From the NCBI RefSeq assembly GCF_030518215.1, contig NZ_JAULRT010000060.1, positions 398,212 to 462,211 of the forward strand: a stretch of 64,000 nt of DNA, read 5' to 3'. The translations under genes and the position numbers were made by a program. Position 1 is the first letter of the stretch; each line of letters begins with the position of its first letter. This document shows, in pieces, positions 1 through 9,241 of the stretch. The notes under the pieces are model-generated. The model was not told where the DNA came from and searched no databases. It saw only the letters and a list, made by a program, of their open reading frames with translations. This DNA comes from Gilvimarinus algae (GTDB lineage Bacteria > Pseudomonadota > Gammaproteobacteria > Pseudomonadales > Cellvibrionaceae).

Positions 1-666
1 AATCTCAGTGAGTTTGGGGTACTGCTTGATTTCCACGCGCCAGCCCTGGTCATCCGACAGGTGCAGGTGGAGGCGGTTGAGCTTGAAGCGCGCCATGCGC
101 TCAATGTGCGCCTTGAGGTAGTCCGCCGGCAAAAAGCTGCGGGCGACGTCCAGCATATTGCCGCGCCAGGGGTAGCTGGGGCTGTCGGTGATATCGACCA
201 GCGGCAGCGGGTAGCTGGCCTGCACCTCGGCCGGCAGCAACTGGCGCAGTGTTTGTACCGCGTAGAACAGGCCGGTGTCGGTGTTGGCCGAGAGTGTGAT
301 TTGGTTGTCGATGATCAGGCGGTAGCCCTCTTCGCCGAGCTCAGGTTCCTGCACCAGAAACAGCTCTATCTGGCTTTCTGCGGTATCGCTTTCGGTGATG
401 TCCAGGTCGGCCAGCAGGCGCTTGAGGGCCGGCAGCGAGGTCTCCGAGCCGGTGGCGGCCTCAAGGTGAACCACATTGCCAAGTTCCCACTCCCCTTGGT
501 GCCGGACAACCGAGCTTGGGTAGGGCACCAGCGCCAATTGCTCGTCTGCCGTTTGCGGCAGGCTGCTGGAAGCGCGAGAGGATTGCGCGGAGGATGAGCT
601 GGGTGAGGGCGTGCTGCCGCAGCCTGCAATCAGGCAGGTGGCGATCAATGCCAGAAGTATTCTCAT
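1..666 (-). CDS. GH20 beta-N-acetylhexosaminidase lipoprotein (N-terminal part)
   Basis: The frame reads 222 residues from an ATG at 666 and continues past the left edge, so the 3' part, including the catalytic Asp-Glu pair, is not visible. Residues 1-16 form a lipoprotein signal with lipobox LIAGC, followed by a Ser-rich linker. From about residue 45 comes the GH20 N-terminal domain (VPYPSSV start), and near residue 200 the start of the GH20 barrel (YPWRGNMLDVAR, then HLHLSDDQGWR). GH20 enzymes remove terminal GlcNAc from chitin or peptidoglycan fragments; with a lipid anchor this one should act in the periplasm or at the outer membrane. A perfect palindrome about 110 bp upstream may be its operator. 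Confidence 0.9.
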   Translation of the reverse strand, partial: MRILLALIATCLIAGCGSTPSPSSSSAQSSRASSSLPQTADEQLALVPYPSSVVRHQGEWELGNVVHLEAATGSETSLPALKRLLADLDITESDTAESQIELFLVQEPELGEEGYRLIIDNQITLSANTDTGLFYAVQTLRQLLPAEVQASYPLPLVDITDSPSYPWRGNMLDVARSFLPADYLKAHIERMARFKLNRLHLHLSDDQGWRVEIKQYPKLTEI

Positions 667-774
667 TGTGGTAGTGCTCCATTCGTCGGGGAACCGAGTG
701 ACGGGCATTTATTATCGTGGTGAGCGTGTCGGTCGGTGCTCTGTGGCCCCTGATGTCCTCCAGCCCTTGGCTCT

Positions 775-796
775 GCCCTTACTCTAGAGTAAGGGC
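775..796. promoter_or_regulatory. Perfect 22-bp palindrome, candidate operator
   Basis: The arms GCCCTTACTCT and AGAGTAAGGGC are exact reverse complements with no gap. The site lies between the dxs stop and the start of the hexosaminidase gene. It has no loop and no T-run, so it looks more like a dimeric repressor site than a terminator. The regulator is unknown. Confidence 0.4.
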
Positions 797-863
797 AATT
801 CTCGGGGCAAGCGCCCTGGCACTCCCTGTACAGATACTTACAGTTCTTTAAAGGGCTGAGGGG

Positions 864-2753
864 TTAAGGGGCCAGCTTGCCTGGGCGCGCACTGGCAAGT
901 TCTGTGAGACGCTGATCGATAGCGCGCTCAATGCTATCCGCGTCCAGGCCTTGGCTGGCGAGCTGCTCGGCGTGGCTCGCGTGGCCGACAAAGCTGTCAT
1001 CCAGTCCGAGCTGCATGATGGGCAGGGTGATGCCCTGATGGTTCAGATACTCGGCCACCGCTGAGCCCGCGCCGCCGGCCACCGCGTTTTCCTCCAGGGT
1101 GACCAGCAGGCCATGACGCCTGGCCAGATCGTCAATCAGCGCGGTATCCAGGGGTTTGACGAAGCGCATGTCGCACAGTGTGAGGCCCAGCTTGTCGGCT
1201 GCCTGGCGAGCAGAGGCGGCCAGTGTGCCAAAGCACAAAATCGCCGCGCCTGTGCCCTCGCGCCGGATCACGCCCTTGCCCAGGGGCAGGGCGTTCATGG
1301 CGCTGGCAATCTCGGCGCCTGAGCCGCGCCCGCGCGGGTAGCGCACGGCGGATGGTCCACGGTGGCGATAGCAAGTGTACAAAAGCTGCCGACACTCGTT
1401 TTCGTCACTGGGTGTGGCGATGACCATGTTGGGGATGCAGCGCAGATAGCTGATGTCAAAGCTGCCCGCGTGGGTGGCCCCGTCTTCGCCGACCAGACCT
1501 GCGCGATCAATAGCGAAAGTAACGTCCAGGTTCTGCAGTGCCACGTCGTGGATCAGCTGGTCATAGGCGCGCTGTAAAAAAGTGGAGTAAATGGCCACCA
1601 CGGGTTTTTGGCCTTCGCAGGCAAAGCCGGCCGCCAGGGTCACGGCGTGTTGCTCGGCAATGGCCACGTCGTAAAAGCGCTCAGGGTAGTCGCGGGCGAA
1701 ATCCACCATGCCCGAACCCTCACACATGGCCGGGGTGATGGCGACCAGGCGTGGCTCAACGGCGGCCATATCGCACAGCCACTGGCCGAAAACGGCCTGA
1801 AATTTGGGTCTGTTGGGGACCGGCTTTTTCGGTGCGGGTTCGAGCTTGTTCAGGGCGTGGTAACCCACGGGGTCTTTTTCGGCCGGCTCAAAGCCCTTGC
1901 CCTTTTGCGTGATGATGTGAAGCAGCTTGGGGCCTTTGACGTCGCGCAGGTTGCGCAGGTAACGCACCAGCGATGACAGATCGTGGCCGTCGATGGGGCC
2001 CACGTAGTTAAACCCCATTTCTTCAAACAGGGTGCCTGGGGAGACAAACCCCTTAAAGTGCTCTTCGGTACGCTTGGCAAACTCCCAGGCGGAGGGAATT
2101 TTGGTCAGCACCTGCTTGCTGCCTTCGCGCAGAGAATTGTAGAACTTGCTGCCCCAGATTTTCGACAGGTAAGTCGCCAGCCCGCCCACATTGGGGGAGA
2201 TGGACATATTGTTGTCGTTGAGAATGACCAGCAGATCGGCGTCGGTATGGGCGGCGTGGTTGAGCGCCTCAAAGGCCATGCCCGCGGTCATGGCGCCGTC
2301 GCCAATGATGGCGGCGCATTTTTTGTCACCACCGGCCAGTGCCATACCGAGCGCTGCGCTGATGGAGGTGCTGGAGTGACCCACCCCGAAAGTGTCGTAC
2401 TCGCTCTCCTCGCGCTTGGGAAAGCCGGACAGCCCACCCGACTGGCGCATGGTCAGTAGCTGCTCGCGTCGGCCGGTGAGAATTTTGTGGGGGTAGGTCT
2501 GGTGACCGACGTCCCATACCAGCCGGTCTTGCGGCGTGTTGTACACGTAGTGCAGGGCGAGGGTCAGCTCCACCACGCCCAGACCAGCGCCAAAGTGTCC
2601 GCCCGTTTGGCCCACGCTGTAGAGCAAAAACGCGCGCAGCTCCTCGGCCAGCTGCACGAGCTGCTTCTCTTTGAGCTCGCGCAGTTGCGCCGGGGAATCG
2701 ATGCCGTCGAGTAGCGGCGTCTCCGGGCGTTTGGTGGGGATTTCGTTCAGCAT
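864..2753 (-). CDS. dxs: 1-deoxy-D-xylulose-5-phosphate synthase
   Basis: Condenses pyruvate and glyceraldehyde 3-phosphate to DXP, the first step of the MEP isoprenoid pathway; it also feeds thiamine and pyridoxal synthesis. The 629-residue protein matches the usual length. The thiamine diphosphate motif runs from GDG (151-153) to NDNN (179-182), and the GGHFG around His53 is the conserved catalytic region. The MLNEIP start at 2753 is chosen because the longer frame, from 2819, would overlap the end of ispA and adds a non-homologous extension. Third gene of xseB-ispA-dxs, 43 bp after ispA. Confidence 0.97.
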   Translation of the reverse strand: MLNEIPTKRPETPLLDGIDSPAQLRELKEKQLVQLAEELRAFLLYSVGQTGGHFGAGLGVVELTLALHYVYNTPQDRLVWDVGHQTYPHKILTGRREQLLTMRQSGGLSGFPKREESEYDTFGVGHSSTSISAALGMALAGGDKKCAAIIGDGAMTAGMAFEALNHAAHTDADLLVILNDNNMSISPNVGGLATYLSKIWGSKFYNSLREGSKQVLTKIPSAWEFAKRTEEHFKGFVSPGTLFEEMGFNYVGPIDGHDLSSLVRYLRNLRDVKGPKLLHIITQKGKGFEPAEKDPVGYHALNKLEPAPKKPVPNRPKFQAVFGQWLCDMAAVEPRLVAITPAMCEGSGMVDFARDYPERFYDVAIAEQHAVTLAAGFACEGQKPVVAIYSTFLQRAYDQLIHDVALQNLDVTFAIDRAGLVGEDGATHAGSFDISYLRCIPNMVIATPSDENECRQLLYTCYRHRGPSAVRYPRGRGSGAEIASAMNALPLGKGVIRREGTGAAILCFGTLAASARQAADKLGLTLCDMRFVKPLDTALIDDLARRHGLLVTLEENAVAGGAGSAVAEYLNHQGITLPIMQLGLDDSFVGHASHAEQLASQGLDADSIERAIDQRLTELASARPGKLAP

Positions 2754-2796
2754 CTGGACACTTCGGCTATCGGGAAACCTGACATTGTAGGCGCCT

Positions 2797-3681
2797 CTAG
2801 TGCTCCCGCTCAACCACATATTGGGCGATCAAGCGCAGCTCACCCGCGTCGCCCGTCAGCGCATCCAGGGCCTCGAGGGCCTCCAGGTAGAGCGCTTGGG
2901 CGCGCCGGCGAGCTTCTTCGAGCCCCAGCAGCGAGACATAGGTGGGTTTGTTGCGCGCTTCGTCGGCCCCCTGGCGCTTGCCCAGAGTGCCAGTATCGGC
3001 AGTGACATCGAGAATGTCGTCCTGCACCTGGAAGGCCAGGCCGAGAGCCCTGCTGTACTGGGCGAGGGCGGCCAGCTCAGACTCGCTCGCGCCGCCAATC
3101 AGGGCGCCCATACGCACACTGGCGTCGATCAGTGCGCCGGTTTTGCAGCGGTGCATGTGCTCTAGCTCGGCGGTGTTGGGCTGGGTGTCCACGGCGGCCA
3201 GGTCAATGGCCTGGCCCACCACCATGCCTTTCAGGCCCGAGGCGCGGGCGAGGGTGCGCACCAGCGCCAGCCGGATGGTGTCATCGAGCCCGGGTGTCTC
3301 GCACAGCAGTTCGAAGGCGAGTGTCTGCAGGGCATCGCCGGTCAGTATGGCGAGGGCCTCGTCAAAGGCGATGTGGCAAGTGGGTTTGCCGCGGCGCAGT
3401 TCGTCGTCGTCCATGGCCGGCAGGTCGTCGTGCACCAGGCTGTAGGCGTGCATGGCCTCGAGCGCGGCGGCGGCGGTATCGAGAGCCGGGTGGTCTGCGG
3501 TCTTACGCACAGCGCGAAAGCCTGCGAACAGCAGCAGGGGGCGAATGCGCTTGCCGCCACCGGCGAGGGCGTAACGCATGGCCTCGGCCAGCTGGCTGCC
3601 CGGGGTATCTGGCACCGCCTGTTCCAGTGCCTGGTCGATGCGGGCGCGCAGGGCGCGCGCGTGGTCGAGAAATACCGACAT
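2797..3681 (-). CDS. ispA: Farnesyl diphosphate synthase (geranyltranstransferase)
   Basis: Makes farnesyl diphosphate from IPP and DMAPP/GPP, the precursor for quinone side chains and undecaprenyl phosphate. 294 residues. The first Asp-rich motif is DDLPAMD (85-91), followed by RRGKPTCH; the second is QDDILD near residue 225. The start at 3681 (MSVFLDHAR) overlaps the xseB stop by one base (TAATG), typical of translational coupling; the upstream extension to 3783 reads through xseB and is rejected. Cytoplasmic. Confidence 0.97.
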   Translation of the reverse strand: MSVFLDHARALRARIDQALEQAVPDTPGSQLAEAMRYALAGGGKRIRPLLLFAGFRAVRKTADHPALDTAAAALEAMHAYSLVHDDLPAMDDDELRRGKPTCHIAFDEALAILTGDALQTLAFELLCETPGLDDTIRLALVRTLARASGLKGMVVGQAIDLAAVDTQPNTAELEHMHRCKTGALIDASVRMGALIGGASESELAALAQYSRALGLAFQVQDDILDVTADTGTLGKRQGADEARNKPTYVSLLGLEEARRRAQALYLEALEALDALTGDAGELRLIAQYVVEREH

Positions 3682-3923
3682 TAAGGGTTGTCCGGTGCGT
3701 CGAAATCCGTCAGCACGGGCTCGCCATTTTGAGCAATCAATGCCTGCACCTGCTGCTCGGCCTGGGTCAGGCGCTGCTGGCATTCGCGGGTCAGCTTGAT
3801 GCCTTGCTCAAAGGCCTCCAGGGATTGCTCCAGCGTCAGCTCGCCGCTCTCCATACGGGCGACGATGGTCTCCAGCTCGTTGAGCGAGGCCTCGAGGTCG
3901 AGGGCTTTCTTCTTCGCGGGCAT
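3681..3923 (-). CDS. xseB: Exodeoxyribonuclease VII small subunit
   Basis: 80-residue helical protein that partners XseA in exonuclease VII, a nuclease of single-stranded DNA. The sequence shows the family pattern [29 protein letters not shown] (split here: [15 protein letters not shown] follows). It opens the operon with ispA and dxs, an order common across gammaproteobacteria. The large subunit gene is not in the window. Confidence 0.95.
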   Translation of the reverse strand: MPAKKKALDLEASLNELETIVARMESGELTLEQSLEAFEQGIKLTRECQQRLTQAEQQVQALIAQNGEPVLTDFDAPDNP

Positions 3924-4026
3924 GGGGGTGGATCCTGCACGGTTGCGCGCCGGGGTTCAGCTTTCAGGCCTGCGGCCGATAGCCTCTCCAAGCGCTCGAT
4001 GAATGAATCGTGAATTCTTTTGCCGC

Positions 4027-4056
4027 ATTATACCGTCTTGAGCAGGCATCTGTGGT
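4027..4056 (-). promoter_or_regulatory. Putative sigma-70 promoter of xseB-ispA-dxs
   Basis: On the minus strand a perfect -10 TATAAT (4027-4032) lies 18 bp downstream of ACCACA (4051-4056), a weak -35. It is about 105 bp upstream of the xseB ATG. Confidence 0.45.
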
Positions 4057-4058
4057 AT

Positions 4059-4088
4059 TTACAGCGCAGGCGAAATTAAGACTAGAAT
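4059..4088 (+). promoter_or_regulatory. Putative sigma-70 promoter of pomAB
   Basis: TTACAG (4059-4064), an 18-bp spacer and TAGAAT (4083-4088) precede the pomA start by 65 bp. Spacing is acceptable and the elements are moderate matches. Confidence 0.35.
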
Positions 4089-4153
4089 AGGCGTATCAGA
4101 TAAAACGGCGGCCCGGTTCTGGTCGGGCAATGGCCAAAGTGAAGGAGTGAGGG

Positions 4154-4918
4154 GTGGATCTAGCAACGCTGATCGGGCTGTTGGGGGCTCTGGGCCTGAT
4201 TGTCGCGTCCATGTTTATGTCCGGCGAAATTGGCATGTTCGTCAACGCGCCATCGCTGGTGATCGTGGTCGGCGGCAGTGTCTTTGCGGTGATGGCCAAG
4301 TTCGGGCTCGGGCAGTTCCTGAGTGCTTTCAAGGTGGCCGGCAAAAGCTTTGTTAATAAGCTGGACGATCCGCTGGATATGATCGACGAAATCGTCGAAC
4401 TGGCTGACGCCGCGCGCAAGGGCGGTCTCTTGTCGCTCGAGGGCAAAGAGGTGAGCAACGGCTTTTTGCAAAAGGGCATTCAGTTGCTGGTGGATGGTCA
4501 CGATCCCGATGTGGTGCGCACCATGCTCTCCAAGGATCGCTCACTGGCCGAGCGGCGCCACAGAAACGGCGCCTCTATTTTTTCTGCGTTGGGCGATGTT
4601 GCTCCGGCGATGGGAATGATTGGCACCCTGATTGGTCTGGTGGCCATGCTCGCCAATATGGATGACCCCAAAGCCATTGGGCCGGCCATGGCGGTTGCCC
4701 TGTTGACGACCCTGTACGGGGCCATGATCGCCAATGCCATTTGCCTGCCCATCGCCGACAAACTCAAGCTCAGGGCGACCGAAGAGTACCTGATCAAAAG
4801 CATGATCATTGACGGTTTGCTCGCCATTCAAAACGGTCAGAACCCCCGTGTCATCGATACGATTTTGCGAACCTATTTGCCCGAGCGCAAGCGCGACGTG
4901 GCTGATGCAGCGGGTTAA
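4154..4918 (+). CDS. pomA: Flagellar motor stator protein PomA/MotA
   Basis: Inner-membrane stator subunit that couples ion flow to flagellar rotation. 254 residues, GTG start with the ribosome site AAGGAG at 4142-4147. Four membrane segments are visible (about 1-25, 30-52, 150-172, 182-204), and the cytoplasmic loop carries the conserved charged stretch RSLAERRHRNG. The short form of the protein and the PomB-like partner suggest the sodium-driven PomA type rather than proton MotA; this is inferred from sequence similarity. pomB follows 7 bp later. Confidence 0.93.
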   Translation: MDLATLIGLLGALGLIVASMFMSGEIGMFVNAPSLVIVVGGSVFAVMAKFGLGQFLSAFKVAGKSFVNKLDDPLDMIDEIVELADAARKGGLLSLEGKEVSNGFLQKGIQLLVDGHDPDVVRTMLSKDRSLAERRHRNGASIFSALGDVAPAMGMIGTLIGLVAMLANMDDPKAIGPAMAVALLTTLYGAMIANAICLPIADKLKLRATEEYLIKSMIIDGLLAIQNGQNPRVIDTILRTYLPERKRDVADAAG

Positions 4919-4925
4919 TTGATTC

Positions 4926-5912
4926 ATGAGTGCTGACGAAGACGAAGACGGCTGCGAATGCCCCCCGAGCCTTCCGGCGTGGATGGCGACCTTTGCCGAT
5001 TTGATGGCATTGCTAATGTGCTTTTTTGTGCTCCTGCTGTCGTTCTCCGAAATGGATGCGATGAAATTTCGCCGACTGGCGGGCTCCCTGGCGCAGGCGT
5101 TTGGGGTGCAGGCAAAAGTGAACGTCAACGAGGTGCCCAAAGGCACCAGCATCATCGCCCAGGAGTTTAGCCCCGGCAAGCCCGAGCCGACGCCGATCAA
5201 CGAGATCTTTCAGCGCACCGAGGACATTACCAAAATGAGCCTGGAGGTGCGCGACTCCCAGGAGTACGACATAGAGCGCGGCGAACCTGACATGGAGGAG
5301 AGTTCTAAAGAGCGGCTGCAGCAGGTGCTGGAGGAGCTGATTGCCCAGACTCGCCAGGACGCCACTGAGTTGGCGGACAAGCTCAAAGAGCGCATCTCCA
5401 ACGGTGAGCTGGAGATTGAAACCCGCGGCCGCCAGATCATTATTCGCATCCGTGAAAAGGGGTCATTTCAGTCTGGCTCTGCCACACTCGACCCGGATTA
5501 CTACGATGTAATTGACGAAATACGCGCGGTGCTCATGCTCAAGCCCGGCCGCATTGAGGTGCAGGGGCACACGGATAATGTGCCCATTCGCTCGGCGCGT
5601 TTTCGCTCCAACTGGGACCTGTCCGCCATGCGGGCATCCTCGGTGGCAACCCAACTAATGCGCGGTGGCTACCTCTCACCACAGCGCTTCGAGGTATCGG
5701 GGTTTGCCGACACCCGGCCGCTGGCGCCCAATGACTCGATCACCAGCCGGGCGCGCAACCGCCGGGTTGAGATTGTCATACGCCAGGGGCTGGAGGCCGA
5801 TCTCGGCGCTGAGGATCTGGAACTGCTCAAGAGCGAGGGTGACGACATTATCCGCAAGCTGGATGTCGAGCCCCAATACCTGTTTGACCTGGAGCCGGAA
5901 GAGGTCTTCTAG
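4926..5912 (+). CDS. pomB: Flagellar motor stator protein PomB/MotB
   Basis: 328 residues. A short acidic N-terminus (SADEDEDGCEC) precedes one membrane helix with the ion-binding Asp25 in FADLMALLMCFFVLLLS. A long acidic linker follows (about 60-175), then an OmpA-like peptidoglycan-binding domain from about 190 (QGHTDNVPI, LSAMRASSVATQL, RARNRRVEI). It anchors the stator to the cell wall and forms the ion channel with PomA. Strong terminator about 175 bp downstream. Confidence 0.94.
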   Translation: MSADEDEDGCECPPSLPAWMATFADLMALLMCFFVLLLSFSEMDAMKFRRLAGSLAQAFGVQAKVNVNEVPKGTSIIAQEFSPGKPEPTPINEIFQRTEDITKMSLEVRDSQEYDIERGEPDMEESSKERLQQVLEELIAQTRQDATELADKLKERISNGELEIETRGRQIIIRIREKGSFQSGSATLDPDYYDVIDEIRAVLMLKPGRIEVQGHTDNVPIRSARFRSNWDLSAMRASSVATQLMRGGYLSPQRFEVSGFADTRPLAPNDSITSRARNRRVEIVIRQGLEADLGAEDLELLKSEGDDIIRKLDVEPQYLFDLEPEEVF

Positions 5913-6428
5913 CGCCGGCTTTGGCGCGCATTTCTGTAAGATATGTCTCACAAGGTTTGCTGACATTGGCGGCTGTTCCACTTTGACCATTGGGCCGATA
6001 ATAGCGGCTAATGGACATCGCCATAGGGATATGAGGCACGGAAAAGACGGAACGCGCCGCACGAGCCCAAGGTTGGACTCCATCCTGCAAACCCTGCAAC
6101 AGGCCCCCTTGTTGCAGGGTTTTCTTTATTGCTTCAGCGCTTATTAGAGACCCCCCCCCCCCTCTTGATGTCGCCCTGAATTTGGCGATGGCCACGAGGT
6201 TTTGCGAAAAGTCGGGTAAAGAGGCGCATGGCCAGCGCTAATTGTGCTCAAATAGGCTTTGGTGCTCTTTCTGGGAATCCGCAGCTTTTCACTGTGCCCT
6301 AATAGGGACTCCTGGCAAGGTGCGGTGCGCCGCGACTGGCGTAGCCCGCTGCAATTTGCAAGCAGTGGGGCACAAGGCCCATTTGGCGGGCCATTTCTTC
6401 GTTGACTCAATGGTTCCACTAAAAACCC
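5913..6428 (+). other. Intergenic region with terminator, GGA-motif cluster and poly-C tract
   Basis: No convincing protein gene is visible. From 6011 to 6051 there are four ANGGA motifs (6011, 6025, 6038, 6047), then the strong terminator at 6089-6130, which could be the 3' UTR of pomB or a short independent RNA. A run of 12 C residues lies at 6151-6162. A weak hairpin, GGCCC-N7-GGGCC, sits near 6378-6394, ahead of the MFS gene. Confidence 0.5.
6089..6130 (+). terminator. Rho-independent terminator after pomB
   Basis: A perfect 13-bp stem (AAACCCTGCAACA / TGTTGCAGGGTTT) with an 8-base loop GGCCCCCT is followed by a T-rich tail (TTTTCTTTATT). Confidence 0.9.
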
Positions 6429-7805
6429 ATGACTGAAAACCCCTCAGCCGAGTCCTGGTGGCTTTTGCTGACGGTCTGCCTTGGCGCCTTTATTGCGCCC
6501 CTGGGTATGGCCTCGGTAAATGTGGCGATTCCGGCCTTGGCCTCCGAATTGGCGGCCAATGCGGTCCTGGTCAGTTGGATTCCCACGGCGGTGCTGGTGG
6601 CCAACATTGTCTTTATGTTGCCTGCTGGCAAGCTGGCTGACATCTGGGGACGCAAGCGGGTTTTTCAGCTGGGAATTTGTCTCAATGCCTTGGCGGGCTT
6701 GGGCGCGTTCGGGGCCAGCTCCATTGAGTGGGTGCTGCTCATGCGCTTTTGTCAGGGGCTCGGCTCGGCCATGATGTTTGCCACCAGCATGGCGCTGTTG
6801 ATCTCGGTGTTTCCCGCACATAAACGCGGCCTGCCCCTTGGGGTCAATGCCGCCTGCATTTATCTGGGGCTGACCTTGGCCCCGGCGCTGGGTGGCTGGG
6901 TTACTCAGTGGCTCGGTTGGCGCTATGTGTTCCTGTTGCCCATGCCGCTGGTGGTGATTGTCCTGGGATTTATTCACTGGCGGGTGCCGGGCGAGTGGCA
7001 CTCGCAGGAACCCAGCCGTTTTGACTGGCGCGGGGCCTTGGTGTTTGCCCTCTGGGCGCTCGCCCTGGTTACTGGGCTAACGGGCTTGCCCGACCCCAGG
7101 CACCTGCTGGCGCTAGTGGTCTCGTTTGTTTTGCTCGGGGTGTTTATCGTTATGCAGGCGCGCTCGCCTTCGCCGCTGATTCGTGTGCAGATGTTTCGCG
7201 AATCACGGGTGTTCTCCATGTCGCTTGGTACTGCCTCACTGATGTACGCCTCCAGCTACCCCTTGGGCTTTATGTTGAGTTTGTACCTGCAGTACGTGCG
7301 CGGCTACAGCGCGGCCGATGCCGGCCAGCTGCTCTTGGTGCAGGCTTTTGCCATGGCCTGTGTGGCGCCTTTTGCCGGAAAGTTATCGGACTATTTTCCG
7401 GCGCGCTGGCTCGCCAGCGCGGGCTGCGGCTGCACGCTTGCGGGATTTTACGTTCTAAGTGGTATTGACGCCCAAACCGAGGCGCCGGTGATCGGTGCAG
7501 GCCTGTTGTTGGTAGGGGTGGGCTTTGGCTTTTTTTCCAGCCCCAACAATCATGTGGTAATGCACTCGGCCAGGGCGAGCGAGGTGGGCGTGGCAGCCGC
7601 CACTCTCAACCTCGCCAGAGTCACGGGTAACCTGGTGGGTATGAGCCTGGTGAATTTATTGATCTACTGGAATCTTGGCAATGTTGCCATGAGCGCTGAG
7701 CTTGCCGCTCCCCTGCTGATGACCTTTCACGGCGCGCTGCAGTTGGCGCTGGTTTTTTTGGCGGCGGCGACGCTCTTGTCCCTACTGCGCGGTCGCGCGC
7801 GTTAG
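6429..7805 (+). CDS. MFS transporter, drug:H+ antiporter type
   Basis: 458-residue polytopic inner-membrane protein. The family's loop motif A is clear (GKLADIWGRKRVF, about residues 67-79), and motif C-like residues (LGLTLAPALGGW) occur near 143-154, as in antiporters of the DHA2/QacA-EmrB class. The number of helices was not counted exactly. Substrate unknown; efflux of small toxic or hydrophobic compounds is the usual role. Its end overlaps the aspartokinase end by 4 bp (convergent). No fusion partner or regulator is adjacent. Confidence 0.85.
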   Translation: MTENPSAESWWLLLTVCLGAFIAPLGMASVNVAIPALASELAANAVLVSWIPTAVLVANIVFMLPAGKLADIWGRKRVFQLGICLNALAGLGAFGASSIEWVLLMRFCQGLGSAMMFATSMALLISVFPAHKRGLPLGVNAACIYLGLTLAPALGGWVTQWLGWRYVFLLPMPLVVIVLGFIHWRVPGEWHSQEPSRFDWRGALVFALWALALVTGLTGLPDPRHLLALVVSFVLLGVFIVMQARSPSPLIRVQMFRESRVFSMSLGTASLMYASSYPLGFMLSLYLQYVRGYSAADAGQLLLVQAFAMACVAPFAGKLSDYFPARWLASAGCGCTLAGFYVLSGIDAQTEAPVIGAGLLLVGVGFGFFSSPNNHVVMHSARASEVGVAAATLNLARVTGNLVGMSLVNLLIYWNLGNVAMSAELAAPLLMTFHGALQLALVFLAAATLLSLLRGRAR

Positions 7806-9169
7806 CGCGCGCTGCCGATCAGAGTGTTGTACAAGATACGTGTCGCCTCGTCCGCGACCGTCTGGTAAACCCCCACGTGAAAGCAGATTTGCGAGGGGCT
7901 CTGGTCAATCAGTTCAATGGGCACATGGGCATCCCCCAGCGCGCTCAACGCCTCTATAATTGGGTAGGAGTTGCGGTTCAGCCCCAAACCCACCGGTGTG
8001 ATGATCGACAGGTTGTACTCGACCCGCATATTGTCCGGCTTTAAACGCTTTTCGATGACCCGGCGCAAATCGTTAATGCTGCCCAGCAAATCGTCCTTGC
8101 TCACCAGTACCGCGATGTCATCTTTGTCGGTGGGGTAGTGATAAGTATTGATGCCGAAGTCGTGAAAAATTTGCAGCAGGGAGGCCGTAAAGCCCACCTC
8201 TTCGCCCAGCATGTCTTTTTCAATATGGATGTACGACATATTGTCTAACCGGGCGATACCCACTACGCCTTCTTCCGGTACACGTTCATTGAGAATCAAG
8301 GTGCCTGGTTCATTCGGGGCATTGGTGTTGCGAATGTTAATGGGGATTTTCCGGTCCCGGCATTTGAGCATGGCGTCCAGGTGAAAAACGTTAAAGCCTT
8401 TGCTGGAGAGCAGGCGGATCTCTTTGAAGGTCAGCCTGGGGATGGCCCGCGCCTCTTTGATGATCCTCGGGTCGGCCTCATAGACGCCGTTGACGTCGGT
8501 CCAGTTTTCGTAGGTATCGGCATCCAGTGCGTAGGCGATTTCGCCACCGGTGAGGTCGGAGCCGCCGCGGGAAAATACGGCGATATGGCCGTCCTCGGTG
8601 ACGCCGTAGAACCCAGGCACTACGGAGATACCGTCAAACTCTTGCAGCGCGAGAACATTCTCGTAGGCTTTATCCAGCGTTTTGGCGGCCAGATAGTTAT
8701 CGCTGACCAGAAAGCCCACATCCTCCGGCAGCTGCGCCTTGGCGGGCATGTCCGAATTGTTAAAGTAAGCGGCAATAATCCGGGCGTTGTAGTGTTCGCC
8801 ACGAGAGGCGAGAAAAGCCACGCGTTTGTCACCGCCAAGCTCGGTATTCAGGTCTTTTTTCAGCGCCTCGATGATCTCTTTATCGTCGACTTTGAGGTCG
8901 CGCATGATGGCGGTAAATTTGTCCACCACTGCCTTGCGGCTGTCATCGGCCGTAATGTTCTGGCGCTGATTGTAAAAGTGAATACCCTTGGTGGCGATGT
9001 TGATTAAATGGTCGGTGACCTTTTCTTCGCTCTTATGGCTACGTCCCGGTCCCGACACCACAATGACTCTCCGCTTCTTATCGCTTTTGACAATGTCGCG
9101 TACTTTGGCAATTTGTTTGGCGTCGGCGACGGAGCTGCCGCCAAATTTACTGATGATAATGTCTGACAT
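7802..9169 (-). CDS. Aspartate kinase, monofunctional (paired with ectB)
   Basis: Phosphorylates L-aspartate, the entry step to lysine, threonine, methionine and, with EctB, 2,4-diaminobutyrate. 455 residues. The N-terminal kinase domain begins SKFGGSSVADA and contains VSGPGRSHKSEEKVTDHL and SRGGSDLTGGEIA. The C-terminal third has two ACT-like regulatory repeats (from about 320). The N-terminus resembles Bacillus aspartokinase III (YclM) more than the usual proteobacterial LysC; this is from memory of the families. Lies 72 bp downstream of ectB, suggesting a dedicated aspartyl-phosphate supply. Overlaps the MFS gene end by 4 bp. Confidence 0.9.
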   Translation of the reverse strand: MSDIIISKFGGSSVADAKQIAKVRDIVKSDKKRRVIVVSGPGRSHKSEEKVTDHLINIATKGIHFYNQRQNITADDSRKAVVDKFTAIMRDLKVDDKEIIEALKKDLNTELGGDKRVAFLASRGEHYNARIIAAYFNNSDMPAKAQLPEDVGFLVSDNYLAAKTLDKAYENVLALQEFDGISVVPGFYGVTEDGHIAVFSRGGSDLTGGEIAYALDADTYENWTDVNGVYEADPRIIKEARAIPRLTFKEIRLLSSKGFNVFHLDAMLKCRDRKIPINIRNTNAPNEPGTLILNERVPEEGVVGIARLDNMSYIHIEKDMLGEEVGFTASLLQIFHDFGINTYHYPTDKDDIAVLVSKDDLLGSINDLRRVIEKRLKPDNMRVEYNLSIITPVGLGLNRNSYPIIEALSALGDAHVPIELIDQSPSQICFHVGVYQTVADEATRILYNTLIGSAR

Positions 9170-9197
9170 GGCTCTACTGATCGGCTGGTGAGTGACA

Positions 9198-9221
9198 AGC
9201 GCGAAACCTGGGTTTCGCGCT
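9198..9221 (-). other. Perfect stem-loop between ectB and aspartokinase genes
   Basis: AGCGCGAAAC / GTTTCGCGCT form a perfect 10-bp stem with a 4-base loop. No T-run follows on the minus strand, so it is more likely an mRNA-stabilising or processing hairpin than a terminator. Confidence 0.5.
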
Positions 9222-9241
9222 ACCGGTGTCTTTGGGCGAAG

